Under the pieces are notes generated by a model. The model saw only the letters and a program-made list of their open reading frames with translations, was not told where the DNA came from and ran no database searches. Positions 15,107-22,247 of a DNA stretch of 43,587 bases are shown piece by piece. Each line of letters starts with the position of its first letter. The first letter of the stretch is position 1. This DNA comes from Lachnospiraceae bacterium (GTDB lineage Bacteria > Bacillota > Clostridia > Lachnospirales > Lachnospiraceae), in the NCBI GenBank assembly GCA_015057365.1, contig SVEN01000015.1, forward strand, positions 8,033-51,619. Direction: 5' to 3'. A program made the translations under genes and the position numbers.

Positions 15107-16534
15107 TTATCCCCTCGTTAAGAGTACACATGTCTCCGTATGGGCGGTCATCGGAAACTCATCCACCGGACATACCTTTACCACTCGATATCCTCTCTCC
15201 TGCAGCGTCACCAAATCTCTCTGGAGGCTGGTCGGCTTACAGGAAATATACACCAAATGGTCCACACCGTAATTGATAATCTTGTCCAACGCCTTCGGAT
15301 TGATTCCGTCTCTCGGCGGGTCCAGAATAATCATGTCCGGACGTTCCTCGATGGTATCCAGCATTTTAAGTACATCTCCGGCGATAAATTCGCAATTGGT
15401 GAGACCGTTGCCCGCAGCATTCTCCTTTGCCGCTTCTACGGCCTCTTCGATAATCTCCACGCCGATGACCTTACGTGCCACGGACGCCACCATCTGAGCA
15501 ATGGTGCCGGTACCGCTGTACAAGTCAAATACCAGCTTTCCGTCCACCTCACCGATAAATTCACGGGCGGTACTGTAAAGCACCTCTGCACCGAGAGAAT
15601 TGGTCTGGAAGAAGGAGAACGGGGTAATGCGGAACTTCAGTCCCAAAAGTTCCTCGTAAAAATGGTCTTTTCCGTACAGGATTGTAGTCTTTTCGCTGGT
15701 TACCACGTCCGCAAGACTGTTATTTCTGCAGTGAATAATCCCCGCAAACTTTCCTTCTATCGGAAGTGCCAACAGACGGTCACAAAGGTTCTTTAAGAAC
15801 GCGTCTTCATCAAACGGATTCACATCCCCAATATAAGTCTCTGTGTCCGAGCTGGTCACCAGGTTCACCAAAATCTCGCCGGTCTTTAACCCGCGACGTA
15901 CCACCAAATGTCTGAAATACCCTTTATGGGTAATTTTATGAAAATGAGCCAGGCCGGCCTCCTTTGCACAGGCCAACACTTCCCGTAAAATTAAATTGTA
16001 ATCCTCATGAACAATCTGACAGGCATCCGTAGTCAGCACATCGTAAAAACTACCCTTTTTATGCAGGCCCAAGGAAAGTGGGCCGTCCTTATACTCGTTG
16101 CCGAAGGAAAACTCCATCTTGTTACGATAATGAAGCGGCTGCGGGCTTCTGCGAATCGGCATAAACTCGTAAGGCTCTGTAATCACCGCATCCATCAGTC
16201 TGCGAATCTGCTCCTCCTTTAGAGCAAGCTGCGCCTCATAAGGAAGGCTCTGGTACGCGCATCCTCCACAGGTACCGAACAACCCACAAGGAGCTTTTAC
16301 TTCCTGCGGAGCCGGGGTAATCACTTCTAAAAAACGCCCCTCACCCTTTTTACTGCTCATATGAAGCTTCGTCAAACGAAACTTCACCTTCTGTCCTTCA
16401 ATAACACCCTTTATGGTTACGCGAATCTCTGCATCCGCAGCATTCTCCTCACTCTCCGGAATCACACGTACAAATCCCTTATTCGGAAAATCCACACGTT
16501 CTACAATACCGATATAATCCATACCTTTTTTCAT
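15107..16534 (-). CDS. rlmD: 23S rRNA (uracil-C5)-methyltransferase RlmD
   Basis: 475 residues. N-terminal TRAM domain (GMDYIGIVERVDFPNKGFVRV), an Fe-S cysteine cluster C83-x5-C89-x2-C92 (CGLFGTCGGC) completed later by a Cys in TTDACQIV, an AdoMet domain with VFDLYSGTGTIAQ, ILDPPRDGINPKAL, and the catalytic cysteine in VYISCKPTSL (C432). This is the RumA/RlmD-RlmC family that methylates U1939-type positions of 23S rRNA. I set the start at the ATG at 16534, with GAGG upstream; the more distal ATG at 16585 overlaps the -10 box of the promoter at 16584-16611 and has no ribosome site. Whether it also does the RlmC position cannot be told. Confidence 0.9.
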   Translation of the reverse strand: MKKGMDYIGIVERVDFPNKGFVRVIPESEENAADAEIRVTIKGVIEGQKVKFRLTKLHMSSKKGEGRFLEVITPAPQEVKAPCGLFGTCGGCAYQSLPYEAQLALKEEQIRRLMDAVITEPYEFMPIRRSPQPLHYRNKMEFSFGNEYKDGPLSLGLHKKGSFYDVLTTDACQIVHEDYNLILREVLACAKEAGLAHFHKITHKGYFRHLVVRRGLKTGEILVNLVTSSDTETYIGDVNPFDEDAFLKNLCDRLLALPIEGKFAGIIHCRNNSLADVVTSEKTTILYGKDHFYEELLGLKFRITPFSFFQTNSLGAEVLYSTAREFIGEVDGKLVFDLYSGTGTIAQMVASVARKVIGVEIIEEAVEAAKENAAGNGLTNCEFIAGDVLKMLDTIEERPDMIILDPPRDGINPKALDKIINYGVDHLVYISCKPTSLQRDLVTLQERGYRVVKVCPVDEFPMTAHTETCVLLTRG

Positions 16535-16583
16535 TTCTTCTATCCTCACTGTTTTGTTTTTATCTGCTATTTCTCTATATTTC

Positions 16584-16611
16584 ATTCTATCATATAGACA
16601 AAAATAGTCAA
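16584..16611 (-). promoter_or_regulatory. Promoter of rlmD, inside the preceding terminator
   Basis: Minus strand: TTGACT (16606-16611), 16-bp spacer, TAGAAT (16584-16589). The -35 box is the 3' arm of the terminator hairpin of the upstream GNAT gene. The predicted transcription start near 16577 fixes the rlmD start codon at 16534. Confidence 0.55.
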
Positions 16612-16645
16612 GTTTGTAACGTGTATTCTACAAACCTGACTATTT
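16598..16645 (-). terminator. Terminator of the RimJ-like GNAT gene
   Basis: A 17-bp stem (16602-16618 with 16629-16645), perfect apart from one G-U pair in the minus-strand RNA, with a 10-base loop, followed by TTTTTGTCT. It lies 39 bp beyond the stop of the gene at 16684. Confidence 0.88.
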
Positions 16646-16683
16646 CATCTTGCTGTCCGCTTCTTATGGCAAATCAGCCTTTC

Positions 16684-17208
16684 TTACTCAAACACTCTCC
16701 GATACGTTTTCGATTGAAACTGAGCGCTTTTATCAAACTTTTCAAAAGAAGAATCCCGGTCATATACCATCCCAAGCTTTTCCATAACACGTCGACTCTT
16801 ATAGTTCTCTACCGCGAACTGTGCTTCTAACACCCGAATATCTCGCGTCTTCCGTATCTCATCCATAATAGCCTGCATTGCCTCTACCACATACCCGTTT
16901 CCCCACATATCCTTTCGGATATTATAGCCCATATTCCAGATACCGTTTTCCGGATGATATACAAGTCCGCCGCTTCCGATCAGTTCTCCGGTTTCCTTTA
17001 ACACAATACCAAGGTCATAATCATCCGGATCGTCCGCATTTTCTTCTCTCTCCTTTAACCACTCGATTCCATCCGCTTCCGACCGGTACTGCGGATAAAT
17101 CATATACCGGGCCACATCCGGGTCTCCCGCCCAGGCATATACCGCCTTCTCATCTCCCGGTCTGAGATTTCTCAGAATTAATCGTTCCGTTTCTATTGTT
17201 ACACGCAT
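16684..17208 (-). CDS. GNAT family N-acetyltransferase (RimJ/RimL-like)
   Basis: 174 residues starting MRVTIETERLILRNLRPGDEKAVY, the classic start of RimJ/RimL-type acetyltransferases. Then YWAGDP-like text (YAWAGDPDVARYM), LGIVLKETGELIGSGGLV, GYNIRKDMWGNGYVVEAMQAIMD (the acetyl-CoA loop, somewhat altered) and LEAQFAVENYKSRRVMEKLGM. Such enzymes acetylate ribosomal proteins, or other amino groups such as those of drugs. The ATG at 17208 has GAGGAG seven bases upstream; the longer reading to 17268 lacks a ribosome site. Single-gene unit with its own terminator; the palindromic element begins 70 bp upstream. Confidence 0.88.
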   Translation of the reverse strand: MRVTIETERLILRNLRPGDEKAVYAWAGDPDVARYMIYPQYRSEADGIEWLKEREENADDPDDYDLGIVLKETGELIGSGGLVYHPENGIWNMGYNIRKDMWGNGYVVEAMQAIMDEIRKTRDIRVLEAQFAVENYKSRRVMEKLGMVYDRDSSFEKFDKSAQFQSKTYRRVFE

Positions 17209-17278
17209 AATAGTCTCCTCTCTTACATAATAATCGCCTACAAACCTGCCTATCTCTTTTCTTAACAAGTTAGTTATC

Positions 17279-17562
17279 CGGGTGACCGCCTTCTTTCAAA
17301 GTAGCAGGAGCTTCCCGCAGATAAAGGCATCTTCGAACTTTGTGCAGGATATTAGACTTTCTTATTACTCCGTTTATCTGTTAGCAACGCCCGGACAGGA
17401 CGTCCGGGCGAGCCCGCCATAAGGCATGGATGCCGCATCAGGGCGGTTGCGTCACTCTTATTCCAACATCCCCGGAGTAATTAGAAAGACTTATATCCGT
17501 AACACGAGAGAAGATGCCTTTATCTGCGGGAAGTTCCGTACCTTGAACACCCCGGTCACCCG
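17279..17562. repeat. 284-bp palindromic element with a three-way-junction core
   Basis: Fills most of the 360-bp gap between two minus-strand genes. Outer arms CGGGTGACC (17279-17287) and GGTCACCCG (17554-17562) are perfect. A 24-bp perfect inverted repeat follows (17311-17334 with 17510-17533), then a 26-bp repeat with three mismatches (17347-17372 with 17473-17498). The centre holds GCAAC/GTTGC (17384-17388 with 17446-17450) enclosing a 9-bp hairpin CGCCCGGAC/GTCCGGGCG (17388-17396 with 17402-17410) and a second hairpin CCGCC/GGCGG (17414-17418 with 17442-17446) that contains GGCAT/ATGCC. No plausible gene inside. It ends 6 bp from the exporter stop. Could be a MITE-like element, a structured RNA, or an elaborate termination region; no target duplication is obvious. 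Confidence 0.8.
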
Positions 17563-17568
17563 AACACA

Positions 17569-19359
17569 CTACGCCGTGTACTTACCCGCCTGTGCGTACC
17601 ACATCTCGGCATACTGCCCGTTCTTTGCAAGCAGCTCCTCATGGGTACCTTCCTCGATAATCCGTCCCTTCTCAAGCATCAGGATACGGTCTGCATCTCT
17701 GGTGGTGGACAGACGGTGGGAAATATAAAATACGGTCTTTCCTTCTGCCGCCTCATGCATTGCTTTGTTTAAATTATACTCCGCAATCGGGTCCAATGCC
17801 GAGGACGGTTCGTCCATAATCAGGATATCCGCCTTCCGGTAAAAGGCTCTGGCAATGGCCACCTTCTGGCTTTCACCTCCGGAGAGGTTCACGCCCTTTT
17901 CATCAAACTCCGTAGTAAGTCCCGTAGCCAAACCATTCGGCAACGTCTCAATCCGGTCTCCGAAGCCGCTCTTACAAAGCGCCTCGGTTACCGCAGCTTC
18001 TTCGGCAACTCCGTCACCTACATCTTCCAACACTACGTTTTCAAGCAAGGTCGCACCGTACATCTTGAAGTCCTGGAATACCACGCCCACACGGTTTCTG
18101 TAATCGGACAGTACATACTCTTTAATGTCTTTTCCGTGATAAGACACCGTACCGGCACTCGGGTCATACAAACGCATCAAAAGCTTGATTAACGTGGTCT
18201 TTCCGGCACCGTTGTAACCTACAATTGCCACACGCTCACCAGGCTCTACCTTCAGACTGATGTCATGTAAAATTTCCTCCGAATCCTCCGTATAGCGGAA
18301 GGACACATCTTTCAGTTCCAGCGTACCGGTTCCCGCCGGCACCTCTTCTCCCACACCTTGTTTCATTTCCGGCTCATAAGCAAGGAATTTTCTGATTTTT
18401 TCTATGTACAGGCTGTTTTCATTGGCAGCCGGTGCGATTTCCGCAATTCCCCGCATACCGCGACGAAGGCGTCCGGTCTGGTTAAACAGTACCACCGCAT
18501 TGCTGTAGTCGATGGTATGGAATACCGCTGCCTGAAAAATCAAATATGCCACATACAAACCGTCCGTAATAAAGTCTCCCGCACAATAATACCGCGCAAA
18601 GGACAAGCCGATTCGCTTTCTCGCCACCGCCTTCTGTTCCGTCACAATGGCATCATTGGCTTCCTCGAAGTCCTCCTTCAAAATCTTTGCCACGTCCTTA
18701 TTCAGACGCAACTCCTTGGCATAGTCATTTAAGTAAAACACACGACCGGCATAATTTCTTTTACGTTCCCATGGATTTACCTTCATCCGTACATCATAAT
18801 TCAGCTTGTTTAACTTCTTCGCCAGGAAGAAGGATGCCACAAAGGATACCGCCACAAACAAAATCCCGATGGAATCCGTCAAGATAAAAAACACACCGGT
18901 ACTGATTAAAATGGTAATACTCTGCATCGTATTGTTTAGGAAAGTCAGGAAACGGTCAATGGAAGCCTCCGACTCCGACACAGCCAGCACAAACTCATTG
19001 TAATACTTCGGATTGTCATAGCAGGACAAATCCAGTTCCGCTGCCTTTTCGTACATCTGCTCTTTGAGTGCCTTATAAAGCTTCGGCTTTACCCGATATA
19101 CCATAGCATGCTGATAATATCCGTCCGGAATCGTCACCAACATCATAAGCAACAAAAATCCGCCCACAACTAAAAGTGCCTTCCAAAACGGTTCTCCGTA
19201 CTCCGCACACTTTAATACGTACTGGATACAAAGGGTATGCTCGATAAAAATCATAATCTGCAACCGGAATCCATCATACAAATGGTACAGCATAAAGCCC
19301 GGTGCCGTTTTAAAACACAATTTCCACATAAACCAGAGATTACTGCATACTTTTTTCAT
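17569..19359 (-). CDS. ABC exporter half-transporter, partner B of pair 1
   Basis: 596 residues: an N-terminal type-IV exporter membrane domain (about six helices, residues 20-320) fused to an ATPase domain with Walker A GYNGAGKT (381-388), Q-loop VVFQDFKMYG, signature LSGGESQK, Walker B ILIMDEPSSALDPIAEYNL and switch histidine in YISHRLSTT. All catalytic residues are present. A cytoplasmic helix region ELDLSCYDNPKYYNEF and YAKELRLN recurs in the three related proteins of this window. It pairs with the 19359-21215 product: the ATG overlaps its stop as TAATG. Likely exports a peptide, lipid or drug; substrate unknown. Closest match in the window is 26402-28207. Confidence 0.9.
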   Translation of the reverse strand: MKKVCSNLWFMWKLCFKTAPGFMLYHLYDGFRLQIMIFIEHTLCIQYVLKCAEYGEPFWKALLVVGGFLLLMMLVTIPDGYYQHAMVYRVKPKLYKALKEQMYEKAAELDLSCYDNPKYYNEFVLAVSESEASIDRFLTFLNNTMQSITILISTGVFFILTDSIGILFVAVSFVASFFLAKKLNKLNYDVRMKVNPWERKRNYAGRVFYLNDYAKELRLNKDVAKILKEDFEEANDAIVTEQKAVARKRIGLSFARYYCAGDFITDGLYVAYLIFQAAVFHTIDYSNAVVLFNQTGRLRRGMRGIAEIAPAANENSLYIEKIRKFLAYEPEMKQGVGEEVPAGTGTLELKDVSFRYTEDSEEILHDISLKVEPGERVAIVGYNGAGKTTLIKLLMRLYDPSAGTVSYHGKDIKEYVLSDYRNRVGVVFQDFKMYGATLLENVVLEDVGDGVAEEAAVTEALCKSGFGDRIETLPNGLATGLTTEFDEKGVNLSGGESQKVAIARAFYRKADILIMDEPSSALDPIAEYNLNKAMHEAAEGKTVFYISHRLSTTRDADRILMLEKGRIIEEGTHEELLAKNGQYAEMWYAQAGKYTA

Positions 19360-21215
19360 TATTCAGCCACCTCCTTATCTGCGGCAAAGAAGCTTCCTTC
19401 CAAAGAGGTTCTGTCCGTTGCCAGATAGTTAATTGCCTGTTTTTCGTACATATCCGCATAAGCTCCGTGATTTGCCATCAGCTTCTTATGAGAACCCTGT
19501 TCGATAATGGTTCCGTTTTCCAACATAAATACCCAGTCCGCATTCTGTACGGAGGACAAGCGATGAGAAATAAAGAGCATTGTCTTATCCTGTCCGTCTT
19601 TTAAAATGCTTTCGAATAACTTGTATTCCGCAATCGGGTCCAAAGCCGAAGACGGCTCGTCAAAAATCTTCACCGGACGCTTCTGTACAAAAGCTCTTGC
19701 CACCACGATTTTCTGGTATTCTCCGCCGGAAAGTACCGCACCGTCCTCCGCAAACTCTTTCGTCAAAATGGTTTGAATTCCGTTAGGAAGACTCTCTACC
19801 TTTTCGTATACTCCCGCAAGCTTAAGTGCCCGCACTGCCTCTGCTTCGTCTCCTTCGGTTGCCTTCCGCATCAGTACATTTTCCAGTACCGACATAGAGA
19901 ATATCTGATAATCCTGGAACGCTCCCGCAAATAAGGCACGATACTTAGAAAGCTCATACTCCTTGATATTTCTTCCGTTTAAGAAAATCTCACCGGAGGT
20001 CGGGTCATAGAATCGCATCAAAAGCTTAATAATCGTGGACTTTCCTGCACCGTTATGACCCACCAGCGCATAAGTTTTTCCGCCCCTCAGCTCAAAGGAC
20101 AAATTCCTTATAACCTCCTCGTCCTTATAAGAAAAGCAAACGTTACGGAACTCGATGCTGTGAATGGTATCGCCCGGGTCATCTCCAGGGTAATCCTCCG
20201 GAATCTTCTCTTCATACTCTAAGAAATTCCGCAAATTGTCTACGAACAAACCGTTCTTAAACCCTGCCGCCAAATAGTCCGTAAAACCGATTAAAATCCA
20301 GGTACAGGATACCATCATACTGGTAAGCACCGCCAGCTTTGCAAGACTCATGCTGTCATTGACCAAGGTACGGTATGCACCGTAAATCAACACGCCTTCA
20401 AAAATAAAGGAAAAGGTAAACTGGACATAAAACCAATGAAGCACTACCGCCTTTGCGGAATACTTCCTCGTTACATCCGCAACACCCTTGATAGCCTCTC
20501 TGTAATCTCTCCGCATCAAAGAAAATACATTGGTCAGACGCACTTCCTTTGCATACTCTGCCAGATACATAACGCGGTTTACATAGGCCGTTCTGCGGTT
20601 ATGGGGTGCCATATCCTTATTTCGGTTAAAATCAATCTGCCCCAGCTTTCGGTTAAACACAAAATTACCGAGAATCGGAAAGACAACAAACAGCACCGAC
20701 CATTTGTCAATGTCGTACATCAGATAAAAGCCCAGCACCGCCGCAATACTTCCGAACAGCACACCCCAGAGATTTGAAATCGTCTCAATCAGCTTATCCG
20801 CCGCGCCCTCCGTTGCCAGAGTATACTTATTATAAAATTCGCTGTCCTCGAAACAGGAAAGTTCCACATTAGTGGACTTTTCAAACAAGCGCAGGTTCAG
20901 CTTCTTGTACACCTTCGCAGTGGCAATGGGCCATACCTTACCTTCCAAATATTGGTTGTATAGTGTCATGGAAGCAAATACCGTCACCGTCACACCGAGA
21001 AAAATGAAAATCGATTTCACTTCCTGTTCCGTCTCCATGGCATTGATTACATACCGCATAAAAAACGCACTGTAAAACAGCCACTCAAAATACCCGAGAA
21101 CTCTTGCCACCGCCATATGTATCACCAGTTCCGGCGCAATCTGCCAGCCCAGTTTCAATGCATACAGGTTATTTTTAAAAGCTCTGGTACGATTCCTCTC
21201 CTTCTTCTTTTTCAT
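19359..21215 (-). CDS. ABC exporter half-transporter, partner A of pair 1
   Basis: 618 residues. Membrane domain in residues 25-330, with FYSAFFMRYVINAMETE and a coupling-helix region NVELSCFEDSEFYNKY, YAKEVRLTNV. ATPase domain: Walker A GHNGAGKS (386-393), Q-loop AFQDYQIF, LSGGEYQK (495-502), Walker B with DE at 519-520 and H551 in FISHRLSSV. The N-terminus is lysine/arginine rich. First gene of a two-gene operon from the promoter at 21326-21354; GAGGAG precedes the ATG. Its counterpart in pair 2 (28197-30029) shares the WVFYSAFF-type start and the GHNGAGKS variant, so partner A and partner B identities are conserved between pairs. Substrate unknown. Confidence 0.9.
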   Translation of the reverse strand: MKKKKERNRTRAFKNNLYALKLGWQIAPELVIHMAVARVLGYFEWLFYSAFFMRYVINAMETEQEVKSIFIFLGVTVTVFASMTLYNQYLEGKVWPIATAKVYKKLNLRLFEKSTNVELSCFEDSEFYNKYTLATEGAADKLIETISNLWGVLFGSIAAVLGFYLMYDIDKWSVLFVVFPILGNFVFNRKLGQIDFNRNKDMAPHNRRTAYVNRVMYLAEYAKEVRLTNVFSLMRRDYREAIKGVADVTRKYSAKAVVLHWFYVQFTFSFIFEGVLIYGAYRTLVNDSMSLAKLAVLTSMMVSCTWILIGFTDYLAAGFKNGLFVDNLRNFLEYEEKIPEDYPGDDPGDTIHSIEFRNVCFSYKDEEVIRNLSFELRGGKTYALVGHNGAGKSTIIKLLMRFYDPTSGEIFLNGRNIKEYELSKYRALFAGAFQDYQIFSMSVLENVLMRKATEGDEAEAVRALKLAGVYEKVESLPNGIQTILTKEFAEDGAVLSGGEYQKIVVARAFVQKRPVKIFDEPSSALDPIAEYKLFESILKDGQDKTMLFISHRLSSVQNADWVFMLENGTIIEQGSHKKLMANHGAYADMYEKQAINYLATDRTSLEGSFFAADKEVAE

Positions 21216-21299
21216 CTGCTACTCCTCTCACTACAAAACAACGGGTACACCCTCTCCCTAATATACTACTTTCCCCGAACATAAGCTTGACTTTTTGAC

Positions 21300-21317
21300 T
21301 ACATCTAAAAAGATGTA
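21300..21317. promoter_or_regulatory. Dyad at the transcription start of exporter pair 1
   Basis: TACATCT (21300-21306), AAAA, AGATGTA (21311-21317): 7-bp perfect arms just past the -10 box of the promoter at 21326-21354. The core arms equal those in the rnf leader (8897-8916) with a shorter centre. Operator or leader hairpin. Confidence 0.4.
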
Positions 21318-21325
21318 TTTCGTCT

Positions 21326-21354
21326 ACTATAGCACCACAAATTCCACCTGTCAA
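21326..21354 (-). promoter_or_regulatory. Promoter of exporter pair 1
   Basis: Minus strand: TTGACA (21349-21354), 17-bp spacer, TATAGT (21326-21331). The 315-bp divergent gap 21216-21530 also holds the start-site dyad, a TAAGAA-A-TTCTTA palindrome near 21365-21377 and a poorly matching promoter for the response regulator (a TAATAT box at 21487-21492). Confidence 0.75.
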
Positions 21355-21530
21355 TCACAAAATATAAGAAATTCTTACTACAAATACGAAAAAAATGTAA
21401 ATTTCTATTGTCGATACACAACGAAACACGTTGAATCCTAAGGAATTATTAAGAAATCAGGTACTGTATTTTTCATTTATCTGTGGTAATATAGTCGTAG
21501 TACCTAAAAAAGCGTTCGGTGGAGGATTTC

Positions 21531-22232
21531 ATGTACCAGATATTAGTTTGTGATGATGATAAAGAAATTGTAGAAGCAATCCGCATTTATTTATCCGGAG
21601 AAGGTTATCAGGTAATTGCGGCTTATAACGGCAGAGAAGCATTGGAGGCAGTTCATAAGGAGACTCCTCACCTTGCTATTCTGGACATCATGATGCCGGA
21701 GATGGACGGTCTGCGTCTGACCGGCAAGCTTCGCGAGGAAGGATATGCCTTTCCGATCCTTTTCTTAAGCGCAAAAACCGAAGACACCGACAAGATTCTC
21801 GGACTTAACATCGGCGCGGACGACTATATTACCAAGCCGTTCCGTCCGTTAGAGCTGGTGGCCAGAGTGAAGTCTGCGCTTCGTCGTTATACCACCTTCG
21901 GAAGTCTTCCGGAGGAAGAAACCGCCCAGTGCTACACCATAGGCGGCTTGATTATCAACGACGACACAAAGGAAGTTACCGTAGACGGAGAACCGGTACG
22001 ACTCACTCCGACGGAATACTCCATGCTCCTTCTTTTGGTACAGAACAAAGGCAAGGTATTTTCCACCGAGCAAATATTCTCCGCCGTTTGGAACGAACCG
22101 TCCTACGGTGCGGACAATATTGTTGCGGTACATATTCGGCATATTCGCGAAAAAATCGAAATCAATCCGCGAGAGCCTCGTTATTTAAAAGTCGTATGGG
22201 GCCTGGGTTACAAAATTGACTGGCAGGGCTGA
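21531..22232 (+). CDS. OmpR/PhoB-family response regulator
   Basis: 233 residues. Receiver domain 1-118 with the acidic pair in VCDDDKE, phospho-acceptor D52 in LAILDIMMPEMDG, T/S in FLSAKTED and K102 in YITKPFRP. C-terminal winged helix (about 135-230) with LTPTEYSMLLLLVQNKGKVFSTEQIF, a DNA-recognition helix NIVAVHIRHIREKIE and the terminal VVWGLGYKI. This is the VanR-like subgroup of OmpR-type regulators. The ATG at 21531 has GGAGG five bases upstream; the reading frame upstream of it lacks a ribosome site. Coupled to the kinase 15 bp downstream, and divergent from exporter pair 1, which is a plausible target. Confidence 0.93.
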   Translation: MYQILVCDDDKEIVEAIRIYLSGEGYQVIAAYNGREALEAVHKETPHLAILDIMMPEMDGLRLTGKLREEGYAFPILFLSAKTEDTDKILGLNIGADDYITKPFRPLELVARVKSALRRYTTFGSLPEEETAQCYTIGGLIINDDTKEVTVDGEPVRLTPTEYSMLLLLVQNKGKVFSTEQIFSAVWNEPSYGADNIVAVHIRHIREKIEINPREPRYLKVVWGLGYKIDWQG

Positions 22233-22247
22233 TAGGAAGGAGCATCT

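Noticed and set aside
16535-16585. Seventeen-residue N-terminal extension of RlmD
   Set aside because: The upstream ATG has no ribosome site and overlaps the -10 box of the likely promoter.
17279-17562. Retron-type non-coding RNA or diversity-generating element
   Set aside because: No reverse transcriptase gene lies anywhere in the window, and the fold lacks a recognisable msr-msd arrangement.
17426-17728. Plus-strand reading frame of 100 codons across the palindromic element
   Set aside because: It starts within the element and runs antisense into the exporter gene; composition reflects the repeat, with no ribosome site.
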